In this document: positions 1 through 8,897 of the stretch, piece by piece
Layout: each line of letters opens with the position of its first letter
Numbering within the stretch: the first letter of the stretch is position 1
From: Sophora flavescens
Lineage: Eukaryota > Streptophyta > Magnoliopsida > Fabales > Fabaceae
DNA: 64,000 nt
Reading direction: 5' to 3'
Assembly (NCBI GenBank): GCA_030762895.1
Contig: CM061070.1
Span: 98,908,759-98,972,758 of the forward strand
Notes under the pieces: model-generated
Database searches by the model: none
Seen by the model: the letters and a program-made list of their open reading frames with translations, nothing else
Told to the model about the DNA's origin: nothing
Made by a program: the position numbers and the translations under genes

Positions 1-8
1 TGTATCGA

Positions 9-320
9 GTGGACATGGTGGACTCAATTGTCAAGGCAAAGGCCACTAGAGAAGCCCGTGGTTCTTCACTCGCACAAGTGTTGGTAAAATCCCATGATGA
101 TGATAGTGAGGAAGAAGACTCTTTGGGGGATGAGGACTATCTTGAGTGCTTAAAAAACATGGAAGCTTTACCGAGTCTCCCAAAGGATGAATGTACAAAG
201 GAAAAGCTCAACAATGAAGGAATGGAAGAAGATAACAAAGCACCGGAGTTGAAGCAACTCCCAACCCACTTAAGGTATGCATTCTTGGGGGGAGAAGGGA
301 CAACATCCGGTAATCATTAG
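9..320 (+). pseudogene. Athila-like pol, segment just upstream of RT (frameshifted)
   Basis: An acidic linker (SEEEDSLGDEDY) is followed by ELKQLPTHLRYAFLG, the conserved segment that normally leads straight into RT in Athila-type polyproteins. The frame is lost at a run of Gs near 287-293: the peptide after AFLG is unrelated to the family, and the family sequence resumes in another frame from about 290 (PVIISNALKKDGEEKLL). The true start lies upstream of the window, so the methionine at 9 is not a real start. Confidence 0.7.
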
Positions 321-1140
321 CAATGCCTTGAAGAAGGATGGAGAAGAAAAGCTATTGAGAGTTCTTAGGGAACACAAATCCGCCATTGGGTGGAAGATTT
401 CGGACCTAAAAGGTATAAGCCCTTCCCTATGCATGCATAAGATTTTGATGGAGGATGATTATAAGTCGGTGGTTCAACCACAAATACAGTTAAATCCCAT
501 CATGAAAGAAGTCGTGCGTAAGGAAATGATTAAACTTTTAGATGCCGGAATCATCTATCCAATCTCGGATAGTAATTGGGTTAGTCCAATTCATGTGGTC
601 CCAAAGAAAGGTGGCACAACCGTGGTGGTCAATGAAAGCAATGAATTGATCCCAACAAGGACCATCACGGGGTGGAGGGTATGTATCAATTATAGAAGGC
701 TAAATGAGGCAACAAGGAAGGATCACTTCCCTCTTCCCTTCATTGATGAAATGCTTGAAAGGTTAGCCGGATATGAGTACTATTGTTTCTTAGATGGTTA
801 CTCCGGCTATAATCAAATTGTGGTGGATCCTCAAGACCAAGAGAAGACGGCCTTCACTTGTCCCTGTGGAGTTTTTGCCTATAGGAGGATGCCCTTTGGA
901 TTGTGCAACGCTCCTGCTACTTTCCAATGGTGCATGCTTTCTATTTTCTCGAACATGGTGGAGAAATGCATTGAGGTGTTCATGGATGACTTCTCGGTCT
1001 TTGGGACCTCATATGAAAATTGCTTGAAGAACTTGACTTTGGTGCTTAAAAGGTGCCAAGAGACTAACCTTGTGCTCAATTGGGAGAAATGCCACTTCAT
1101 GGTCAAGGAAGGTATAGTCTTGGGGCACAAAATCTCCTAA
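277..1140 (+). pseudogene. Reverse transcriptase domain of Athila-like pol
   Basis: This RNA-dependent DNA polymerase domain copies element RNA into cDNA. The N-terminal part carries the GISPSLCMHKI and LLDAGIIYPISDSNWVSP motifs. The first catalytic aspartate is in CFLDGYSGYNQ (near 790), and the active-site pair is in FMDDFSVFG (near 979-1005), where F-M-D-D replaces the usual Y-x-D-D, as is common in this lineage. MPFGLCNAPATF is intact. The reading frame ends at an in-frame TAA (1138-1140) just before the RNase H connection, and the same frame continues afterwards, so this is a nonsense mutation and not a domain end. The upstream frame is offset (frameshift near 290). The methionine at 277 is an artefact of that shift. 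Confidence 0.85.
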
Positions 1141-1578
1141 AGGGGGATTGAAGTTGACAAAGCAAAGATTGAGTTGATTGAGAAGCTTCCCCCACCAACC
1201 AATGTAAAGGGGGTGAGGAGTTTCTTGGGTCATGCCGGGTTCTACCGGAGATTCATCAAGGACTTCTCCAAAATCGCAAAGCCACTTTGTGACCTTCTTG
1301 CGAAGGATGTATCCGTCGAGTTTAATGCCTCTTGTTTAAATGCTTTCACTATTTTGAAAAATAGGCTTGTCACCGCACCCATAATCACTGCACCTAATTG
1401 GAATTTACCATTTGAAATCATGTGTGATGCTAGTGATTATGCGGTGGGGGCTGTTTTGGGACAAAGGGTGGAAAAATTAGCTCATGTCATCTATTACGCA
1501 AGTAAAGTTTTGAATGAGGCACAAGCTAATTATTCCACCACTAAAAAGGAACTACTTGCTGTGGTTTTTTCTTTATAA
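1141..1578 (+). pseudogene. RT connection and first half of RNase H, Athila-like pol
   Basis: In the same frame as the RT segment. It carries RSFLGHAGFYRRFIKDFSKI (the RT thumb/connection motif of Ty3/gypsy pol), then FEIMCDASDYAVGAVLGQR (start of RNase H, first acidic residue in CDASD) and KELLAVVFSL. It ends at a second in-frame stop, TAA at 1576-1578, inside the RNase H domain. Continuation is immediate and in frame (KFRSYIVGSKIFVFTDH), so the two segments are one broken gene. RNase H would degrade the RNA strand of the RNA:DNA hybrid. Confidence 0.8.
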
Positions 1579-3132
1579 AAGTTTAGATCCTATATTGTGG
1601 GGTCTAAGATTTTTGTTTTCACCGATCATACGACCATAAAACACTTGATGACAAAACAAGAGGCCAAACCTAGATTAATTCGGTGGATTCTTCTTTTGCA
1701 GGAATTTGATCTGGAGATGAAGGACATGAAGGGATCCGACAATGGTGTGGCAGACCACTTATCTAGGTTGGTCAATCCCGACACCGAGGAGGAATTGTTA
1801 CACATCAAGGAAGAATTTCCTGATGAAAAACTGTTTGCACTCATTGAAAATTCCTCTCCATGGTTCGCGGACATGGCCAACTTCAAATCTTCAAATGTGG
1901 TTCCGCAAGGTTGGACTAATCAACAAAGGAAGAAGTTCTTCTCGGATGCAAGGTATTATGTGTGGGAGGACCCCTATCTTTTCAAGCAATGCTCAGATGG
2001 GATCCTAATAAGGTGTATTCCCCATGACCAAATCGGAAACGTGTTGTGGCATTGTCATAGCTTAGATTATGGTGGGCACTATGGGGGAAAGAAGACAGCA
2101 GAAAAAATCCTCCAAAGCGGGTTTTATTGGCCAACGCTCTTCAAGGATGCCCACACCTTTGTTGAGAACTGTGATCGTTACCAAAGAGTTGGCAACATCT
2201 CTAAGCGACATGAACTCCCCTTGAATTGCATGCTTGAAGTAGAGCTCTTTGATGTGTGGGGGATAGATTTGATGGGACCATTCCCACCATCTTTCTCCTA
2301 TAAATACATTTTGGTGGCAGTGGACTACGTGTCAAAGTGGGTAGAAGCAATCCCAACAACTTCGGATGATGCGCAGGTAGTCATGGAATTCCTAAGGCGC
2401 AATATCTTCTCGAGGTTTGGGGTCCCTAGAGTGTTGATTAGTGATGGGGGTTCCCACTTTTACAACAATCAAATGCACAAGCTTCTTGAGAAGTATGGGG
2501 TCAAGCATAGAGTCTCTACTCCTTATCATCCCCAAACAAATGGGCAAGCGGAGGTATCCAACCGTGAGTTGAAGCGCATTCTTGAGAAAACCGTCAACTC
2601 CTCACGGAAGGATTGGTCAAAAAGATTAGATGATGCTTTATGGGCTTATAGGACCGCCTTCAAGACTCCAATTGGAAGGTCTCCTTACAACTTGGTGTTT
2701 GGAAAGGCATGCCACTTGTCGGTGGAATTGGAGGAAAAATCTTATTGGGCAATTCGAGAACTCAACTTTGATTTGACGAAGGCCGGTCAAAAAAGGCTTT
2801 TGGACTTAAATGAGTTGTCCGAGATCCGCATGCAAGCATATGAAAATGCAAGAATCTACAAAGAGCGGACTAAGGCATGGCATGACAAGCATATCTTGCC
2901 TAGGAGGTTTGAGCCCGGACAAATGGTACTTCTTTATAATTCAAGGTTGAGGCTCTTTCCTGGAAAGCTTAAATCAAGGTGGTTGGGACCATTCAAGGTC
3001 CTCCAGGTTTTTCCACACGGAGCAGTAGAGTTAGAAGGGGCCGCTGGCAACTTCAAGGTAAATGGGCAAAGGCTAAAGCATTACCATGGGGAATCAATCC
3101 CAAATGGCAAGCAAGTTCTTCTTCTGGATTAA
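1579..3132 (+). pseudogene. RNase H end plus integrase of Athila-like pol
   Basis: The N-terminal part completes RNase H (FTDHTTIKHL). The integrase follows with the zinc-binding region (HCHSLDYGGHYGG) and a complete catalytic triad: D codon at 2266 (WGIDLMG), D at 2443 (ISDGGSHF) and E at 2551 (GQAEVSNRE), giving the expected D-x35-E spacing. The zinc finger is degenerate: the expected second cysteine of C-x2-C is tyrosine (CDRYQ, near 2170-2184). The C-terminal FEPGQMVLLY and RWLGPFKVLQVFPHGAVELEG motifs and the tail FKVNGQRLKHYHG are present. The 1536 nt stretch from 1597 is open, so integrase is the best preserved part of this copy. Confidence 0.85.
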
Positions 3133-3161
3133 CCCTTAGGGGTGACTTGAGTCAGGCTCGG

Positions 3162-3197
3162 GACGTTAAACAAGTGCTACTTGGTAGGCAACCCAAG
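3162..3197 (+). other. Conserved non-coding motif GACGTTAAA...GGCAACCCAA
   Basis: GACGTTAAA, about 19 nt, then GGCAACCCAA lies just after the pol stop. The same arrangement occurs at 23752-23787 in the nested non-autonomous element, where coding sequence is otherwise unrelated. I recall the motif downstream of pol in other Athila-like elements. Function unknown; an RNA structure or processing signal is possible. Confidence 0.6.
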
Positions 3198-3271
3198 CAA
3201 CATATCCTTTATCTTTTAAGTTCTGTCATTTTCTCTTCTGAATAAAATAAAAATAAAAATAAAAAAATAAA

Positions 3272-3511
3272 CCAGATTCGCCCCGCGAATCCACAGTGGC
3301 CTCGCGAGACAAAAGCCCTGAATCTCAGAGGCTTGCTCACGCTTCTGTCTCGCGTCGCAAGAGCCATTTTCGCCTCGCGAATCTGGGCATCATCAGCTGT
3401 TGGAATTCCAGATTCGCCTCGCGCGCTGTTACTCGCCTCGCGATTCTGGAAGGTGTGAAGAACAATTTTTCCAGATTCGCCTCGCGAGTGGTGTTTCGCC
3501 TCGCGAATCTG
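3272..3511 (+). repeat. CTCGCGA palindrome cluster (internal copy)
   Basis: About eight degenerate copies of TTCGCCTCGCGAAT/CTCGCGAG, each around the palindrome TCGCGA, at irregular 20-40 nt spacing. The same motif fills the U3 region of the LTR of this element (5390-5670). CpG-rich in an otherwise AT-rich element. Confidence 0.75.
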
Positions 3512-3529
3512 CAATTAGGGTTTTCCTTG

Positions 3530-3635
3530 GAAAGTTAATGGGCAGCGCTTGAAGCTATTCCATGAGATCTCGGTACCTGAGGATGCAACCGTAGAAGAGC
3601 TCTCCTTGGAAGCGCCCACCTACACTACAACTTGA
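3530..3635 (+). pseudogene. Second copy of the integrase C-terminal tail
   Basis: Read in one frame, the sequence gives KVNGQRLKLFHEISVPEDA, which parallels the tail FKVNGQRLKHYHGESIPN at the end of pol (3050-3100). The two copies flank the CTCGCGA block, so the block sits between two pol tails. Only about 30 codons are involved, and there is no start codon. It could be the trace of template switching between related elements or of an insertion. Confidence 0.5.
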
Positions 3636-3689
3636 TCAGGGAGCACCTTCTCTTTTCCCTCACTCTTATGTTATGTTTATGTTCCTTCA

Positions 3690-3727
3690 TTGAGGACAAT
3701 GTATGCTTTAAGTGTGGGGGAGGGAAC
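3690..3727 (+). promoter_or_regulatory. Internal polypurine-tract-like motif (possible central PPT)
   Basis: TGAGGACAATG, then TTTAAGTGTGGGGGAGGGAA, closely echoes the terminal motif (GGGGACAAGC then TTTAAGTTTGGGG, 5095-5122). It is not followed by an LTR. The nested element has the same pair (24039-24076 and 25355-25387). A second plus-strand initiation site is an inference from sequence only. Confidence 0.45.
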
Positions 3728-5110
3728 CAATTGCATTGCTTTGTTTTTGTTTTCTTTCCCTTTCTCCATTTGTTTTTGAATTTCGCTCTTGAATAATTTG
3801 AGAAGATCAAGAGTATGTGTGTGAGTGTTGTGTCGGCAAGCTTGGTGGATTTTAATTAAATTTAGCATAGATTGACTGCATGAATTATGTTGATCATTGA
3901 TGATTTCCCCCTAGGTTCTGAAAATCGAAAATTTGATCCCCATGTGAAAAATTGAAAATTGAACTTTGAGAAATTTTATTGTGATTGCTTGATTTATGAC
4001 AAGTTTGGGGGTGAAGGGGTGCACACACTAGGAATTGTATCTCGTTCAAATAATTTGCAAAAATGTCCAGGTGAGAATTTGAGCCTCCAACGTGTTCTTA
4101 ATTGTGTGAATCGCTTTTAAGCTGTACTTTCTCGGATTTGCTTAAATCTGTGCATGGTTTGCATATTTATATGTTGCATCAAATGATCTAGGCAATTTTT
4201 CTTTGAAATAACTACTTGGCCATAAATTGAACCAACCTTGATGAATGATCCCTAGTTAGCCACATTGAGCCTTGAAGCCTATTATTCTTGATGACCTTAC
4301 ATTACAAGCCATTAACTCAGAAAAACCATGATTTTTCCCTATCCTAGGATTTAGGAGAGCATGGAATTTTAGCTTTGTGAGTGTTGTTGTGGAACTAAGT
4401 TTGGGGTGGCTACAAGTTCATGAATCATAGTTGAGAAAAAGAAAAGCAAAATTAAAGGCCGAAGGCTTGAAAAAAAAAAGTGATGAAAAGTATTGAATAT
4501 ATGCCAAAAAGGGCAAAGTGAAAAAGTATAAAAAGGAAGAGGTTTGTAGCCACCCAATGCAAGGAATAGAATAATAATATGAGAGTAAATTCAATTGTTG
4601 CAATGTAGTTTCATGCTCTGATTGATCCTAGGGACTAAGCCTCTATCCTTTGAATATCTTACCTTGAGCCAGGCCTTATTACAACCTATGAAAGACCTTT
4701 TGATGATGCATACATATTTTTGTGGGAACTTTGTTGAGATGAAAATCAAATTCATGGGAAGTGTTCTTGAAATGCGAGCTCGAGTGAAAAGTTGGTAGCT
4801 TAGACAAATTGAGCGAATGAGTGAAATACTAAATGCCCTTGTGAGGAAGGCAATTGTTTGAATTTGGTGATCTCCCTTTTGTGTGCCACTTGGATCCTCA
4901 ACTTAGATTACTGATTGCATGAATGATGGAAATTCTCAATTGTTTAAAGTAAATGAATGTGGGGATTACATTGTTGCAAGGGGGGAAAACATTGAGGAAA
5001 AATTATTGTGTTAAATTGCATGAAATCTGAGCAAAAATTGATTGAGTCCTTTAAGCTTGCCAAGTGTTGAGTCTTTTTGAGTTTTAGCTTGCTTGGGGAC
5101 AAGCAAGGTT

Positions 5111-5126
5111 TAAGTTTGGGGTGTTT
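5111..5126 (+). promoter_or_regulatory. Polypurine tract, Athila-like element
   Basis: TAAGTTTGGGGTGTTT lies immediately upstream of the TGATAAG start of the LTR. The position and the G-run fit the plus-strand primer site of an LTR retrotransposon, although it is less purely purine than many. Confidence 0.65.
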
Positions 5127-5389
5127 TGATAAGCCTCTGGCTCATCTAGTTTCCAGCTAGAAAAGGGGTAGATTTTGTGCCTAATTGGGCAAGTCAACCT
5201 TGCTAATCTCCCAAATTGTCCTTGTTTTGTTCCTAAGTTAGAATTTGGTTCATTTAAAGCATTTTTAGTAGTTTTTAGTTTATTTTGAGTAGAATTACGC
5301 TTTTCGTTTCCTTTTATTGTTTCAGGTTAAAAGTGAAGCTCTTAGAGTCAAGGAAAATGAAGAAAACACTGGAAAAGCAATTCTGGAAG

Positions 5390-5672
5390 TTTCGCCTCGC
5401 GAAACAGGATCTCGCCTCGCGAGACTGAAGACCAGCCTGAACAGCAACAGTCACCCTTTCTGTCTCGCCTCGCGAATCGCTATCTCGCCTCGCGAGTCTG
5501 ATGGCCTGACTGTGCCAGAAATGTCACCCTCTCTGTCTCGCCTCGCGAATCCTGAAGTCCTGACTGTGCCAGAAATGTCACCCTCTCTGTCTCGCCTCGC
5601 GAATCACCATCTCGCCTCGCGAGCATTCAAATCAGGATGGAGCCAAAACTGAATTTCGCTTCGCAAGAGCGC
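5390..5672 (+). repeat. TCGCCTCGCGA palindrome array in LTR U3
   Basis: About eight copies of CTCGCCTCGCGA(A/G), most followed by ATC or GTCTG. A unit of about 54 bp, from CTGACTGTGCCAGAAATGTC to CGCGAATC, is duplicated in tandem (about 5510-5605). The array ends about 15-20 bp before the TATA-like box. Confidence 0.8.
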
Positions 5673-5685
5673 GAACCATAACCCC

Positions 5686-5695
5686 TATTTATAGG
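5686..5695 (+). promoter_or_regulatory. LTR TATA-like box
   Basis: TATTTATAGG after ACCCC, directly downstream of the palindrome array. The equivalent position in the two related LTRs holds TATAAATA (21998) and, on the minus strand, CTATAAATAG (59861-59870). Confidence 0.5.
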
Positions 5696-6627
5696 CTGTT
5701 TTAGGTCAGATTGAAAAACCTTGGTTTTACCACTTATTTTAGATCGGTTTTGTGAGACGAATCCTTGTTCTCTGGAGCTGCGTCTCCCTATTTTATTTTC
5801 TTGTTTTACAATTACGATGGACTCCAATTGTTTGTGCATTGTTACAAGCATGAGGAACTAATCCCCTTGTCTAAGGGATCAATGAAACCACCCATGACGG
5901 TGTAGCGTTCAATGTGATGTATGTTTCCTTCCTTTACCTCAATTCTTGTTTTCCAATTCTGAATTTATTATGTTGATCATATGCATGCATGATTGACTAG
6001 TTAACGTGATGAGGCTTGATAGGCAATTCGCGTTTAGAACTTGAATTGGGATCACTGATTGAATATTGCACGAGAGTGAGTAGGAGATCGGTGCAACCTT
6101 ATAGGGAACAAGATTTAACAGAGTTTGATGATTGGGTTATGAGACCTAATAAGTAATTAATTCAATCGTTGAATACGTCCTATTGAGCATGACAGTGTCA
6201 TTAGGAGAATTTGGGGGTCCTGGTTGACAGTGTAATTGAACTTAGGGAGGGAATCATCATCACTTGGGTACTATGCATGATTGGGTAGGTGGATTTGTGA
6301 CCTTAGATGTTTAATTCCAGATTTTAATACTATATCTCAATTTGATTTGTCAATTTGAATTGCGATCCTATTTTTTCTCTCTTCTCAACCACCTGCTTTT
6401 ACTTGATCAAACGTATCGAATTTATCGCGAATTGGTAGAATTGGTAGTCCAATTCATGTGTCCGACCTCGGTAATTACTCACCGTGTTTTATTACTTACA
6501 ACGACCCGGTACACTTGCCGGTGACTCAACAACTTCCAAGATCACTGAGAAGTATTTAACATTAGTGTTTAAATAATGATTAATCAGCTTGAAATGCAAT
6601 CATTGCTTTAAAAACATACATATAAAT

Positions 6628-6638
<11 letters not shown>

Positions 6639-6689
<51 letters not shown>
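6639..6689 (+). repeat. (TA)n microsatellite
   Basis: About 25 TA units directly left of a MITE. The homologous place at 51599-51632 holds (CA)n and a short (TA)n. Confidence 0.9.
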
Positions 6690-6691
<2 letters not shown>

Positions 6692-6918
6692 AGCAACTCA
6701 AGTGAGAGGAGTGTGTTATTATGAGGGATGAGAGGTGTAAATCTAAACCTTTGGATCATACATGAATGATCAAGATTAGAACATGAAGTCATGTGACTTT
6801 TTTAAGTGATCACATGACCACCAACAAACTTCTAATCCTGACCATCCATGTATGGTTTAATGGCCCAGATTTGTTCCTCCCACTCTCGCAATAAGACACT
6901 CCTCTCACTTGAGATGCC
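6690..6918 (+). mobile_element. MITE with CTCAAGTGAGAGGAGTGT terminal inverted repeats
   Basis: Left end GGAGCAACTCAAGTGAGAGG and right end CACTCCTCTCACTTGAGATG are inverted copies with few mismatches, and the arms continue inward (TTATTATGAG / CTCGCAATAA). It is about 229 bp and flanked by TA repeats on both sides, so the target duplication cannot be told apart from the microsatellite. A second copy at 51636-58448 is split by a CACTA element. Superfamily not assigned. Confidence 0.75.
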
Positions 6919-6919
6919 A

Positions 6920-6951
<32 letters not shown>

Positions 6952-6954
6952 AAT

Positions 6955-8545
6955 AAATGTTCAGAAATAATATGATGGATAAATATATTTACTAAAAATG
7001 GTTAACTTTCACGGGAAAAGAGGAGAAATAAAACAAATAGATATTCAAGAGAGAAGGAAAAATATTATAGGTAAATATATCTTTCTAAAAATGGTTAACT
7101 TTTTTCATTTTAAAAAATGGTTAACTTGCAAAAAATAAATCAAATACCTTTTCAAGATAAAAGAAAAAAAATACGGTAGATAAGTGTATTTTTCGAAAAT
7201 GGTTAACTTGCATGAGAAAAGAGGTTAAATAAATCAAATAGATTTTTAAAAGAAGAAAAAATAATATTAAAGATGAATATATTTTCTAAAAATGGTTAAC
7301 TTGCACAAGGCATATTGAGAAATAAATCAAATACATTTAAGAGAATAAAAATAATAATATGATAGATAAATATATTTTATAAAATTGGTTAACTCGCACG
7401 GGAAAGAGGAGAAATAAACCAAATAGATTTTCAAGAGAGAAAAAATAAAAATGTAGAAGCTATATATATTTTTCTAAAAATGGTTACATTGCACAGGGAA
7501 CATAGGGGAAGTAAATCAAATACATTTTCAAGACAGAATAGAACAAATAATATGATAGATAAATATATTTACTAAAAATGGTTAACTTTCACGGGAAAAG
7601 GGGAGAAATAAAACAACTATATATTCAAGAGAGAAGAAAAAAAAATATTATAGGTAAATATATCTTTCTAAAAATGGTTAATTTTTTTTCATTTAAAAAA
7701 TGGTTAACTTGCAAAAAATAAATCAAATACCTTTTCAAGAGAAAAGAAAAAAAAATACGGTAGATAACTGTATTTTCCGAAAATGGTTAACTTGCATGAG
7801 AAAAATGGATAAATAATTCAAATAGATTTTTAAAAGAAGAAAAAGTACTATAAAAGATAAATATATTTTCTAAAAATGGTTAACTTGCACAAGGCAAAGT
7901 GAGAAATAAATCAAATACATTTTCAAGAGAGAATAAAAAATAATATGATAGATAAATATATTTTCTAAATATGGTTAAGTTGCAAGAAAAAGAAGTGAAA
8001 TAAATCAAATAGATTTTCAAAAGAGAATGAAAAAAATATATGATAGACAAATATATTTTATACAAATTTTTAATTTGCACTGGCCAAGGAAGAGAAAGAA
8101 ATAAATCAAATAGATTTTAAAGAGAGAATAATAAAAAAAATAGATAGGTAAATATATTTTCTAAAATGCTTAACTTGCATGGGAAAATGAGAGAAATAAA
8201 TCCAATAGAATTTGAAGAGAAAAAAAATAATATAATTGATAAATATAATTTTTTTCAAAAAATTGATAACTTGGACGAGAAAAGAGGAGCAATAAATCTA
8301 ATATATTTCCAAAAGAAAAAAAAAATGGTAGATATATATATTTTCAAAAAATAATATGAGACATAAATATATTTTCTAAAATTTGTTAACTTGCACAAAA
8401 AATGGTGAAATAAATCAAATAGATTTTGAATAACGAAAAAAAAAATGATAGATAAATATATTATTAAAAAATGGTTAACTTTCAGGTGAAAATAGTGAGA
8501 AAAAAAATAAATTTTTACGAGAAAATGTTTACAAATCAAATAAAT
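6955..8545 (+). repeat. AT-rich minisatellite, period about 90-100 bp
   Basis: About 16 diverged units built on AAATATATTTTCTAAAAATG, then GTTAACTTGCAC, GAGAAATAAATCAAATA and a purine tail. Copies of ATGGTTAAC fall near 6998, 7091, 7197, 7288, 7385, 7478 and 7577. The block 6975-7130 recurs at about 7556-7712, so there is also a higher-order duplication with a period near 580 bp. Single related units occur at 51416-51490 and 58790-58850. Confidence 0.85.
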
Positions 8546-8739
8546 TACAAAAAAAAACTTATAATTAAATTTATGAAGAATTATCTTTTATATTTTGCAT
8601 AACAATATTTTTCGTTTCTTCATAATTAACCTTATAAATCAATAATTTTTTTTATATAATTCCCCACTAAATTTTAAACTAAAAATGTGGAATCAACAAT
8701 TACATATTTTTCGATGAAATCCTAAAAGATAGCATACTC

Positions 8740-8769
8740 CCCGTGCATGGCACGGGTACATATACTAGT
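8740..8769 (+). other. Helitron-type 3' terminus (hairpin plus CTAG)
   Basis: A perfect 7 bp stem CCCGTGC/GCACGGG with loop ATG, nine bases, then CTAGT. Plant Helitrons end with a short GC hairpin 10-12 nt before CTRR and insert between A and T, which fits. Confidence 0.65.
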
Positions 8770-8779
8770 ATATATAAAG

Positions 8780-8897
8780 GTATTATGGCTCTGTTTGGCT
8801 TTCCAAATCCGCTAGCTTACAGCGGATGAAAAAGTAGTCTTGTGTGGTACCATTTTAAAAACTAGCTTATAGTGTTTTTTTCCAGACGCTACTTGAA
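8780..8897 (+). mobile_element. Fragment of Tourist-like MITE (GGCTCTGTTTGG end)
   Basis: GGTATTATGGCTCTGTTTGG...AATCCGCTAGCTTACAGCGG, then GACGCTACTTGAAG, matches the MITE ends at 31740-31890 and 30984-31110. The match stops near 8895, where the following LTR-like block appears to begin. Confidence 0.55.

Larger units (their letters stand above)
3133..5110 (+). other. Non-coding 3' internal region of the Athila-like element
   Basis: No credible ORF is present; an env-like ORF would be expected here in full-length Athila elements but is not recognisable. The region contains a conserved motif (3162-3197), a CTCGCGA repeat block (3272-3511), a second copy of the integrase tail (about 3530-3635) and an internal purine-rich motif (3690-3727). 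A-rich tracts and AT-rich sequence run up to the polypurine tract. Confidence 0.6.
1..6531 (+). mobile_element. Athila-like Ty3/gypsy LTR retrotransposon, 5' end outside window
   Basis: The pol domain order is reverse transcriptase, RNase H, integrase, which is the Ty3/gypsy order. The RT wording (MPFGLCNAPATFQ, FMDDFSVFG) and the integrase resemble the Athila lineage as I know it. A non-coding tail of about 2 kb, a polypurine tract at 5111-5126 and one LTR (5127-6531) follow. The 5' LTR, gag and protease lie outside the window. Pol has one frameshift and two in-frame stops, so the copy is defective. It ends against sequence that recurs at 51503, which suggests insertion into a Helitron-like repeat. 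Lineage is by recognition, not by a search. Confidence 0.9.
5127..6531 (+). repeat. 3' LTR of the Athila-like element
   Basis: The LTR starts TGATAAGCC after the polypurine tract. It ends near CTCAACA, where sequence shared with the repeat at 51503 begins, giving about 1405 bp. It contains a palindrome-rich U3, a TATA-like box and a long AT-rich R/U5 whose end (TTTTATTACTTACAACGACC...CACTTGCC) is similar to the end of the LTR at 22840-22917. The right boundary could shift by a few bases because the partner LTR and target duplication are outside the window. Confidence 0.75.
6532..8769 (+). mobile_element. Helitron-like element, 5' part missing, with MITE and minisatellite
   Basis: The right end has Helitron 3' hallmarks: a hairpin CCCGTGC-ATG-GCACGGG (8740-8756) and CTAG (8765-8768) about 9 nt later, followed by T. 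The body is a MITE (6690-6918) and a long AT-rich minisatellite. The same left sequence occurs at 51503, where minisatellite-like sequence also lies further left, so this copy appears cut by the Athila-like LTR. Sequence after CTAG (ATATAAAGGTATTATGGCTCT) also follows AGATAA at 31725, which looks like an unoccupied site. No RepHel protein is encoded, so the element is non-autonomous if the call is right. Confidence 0.6.
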
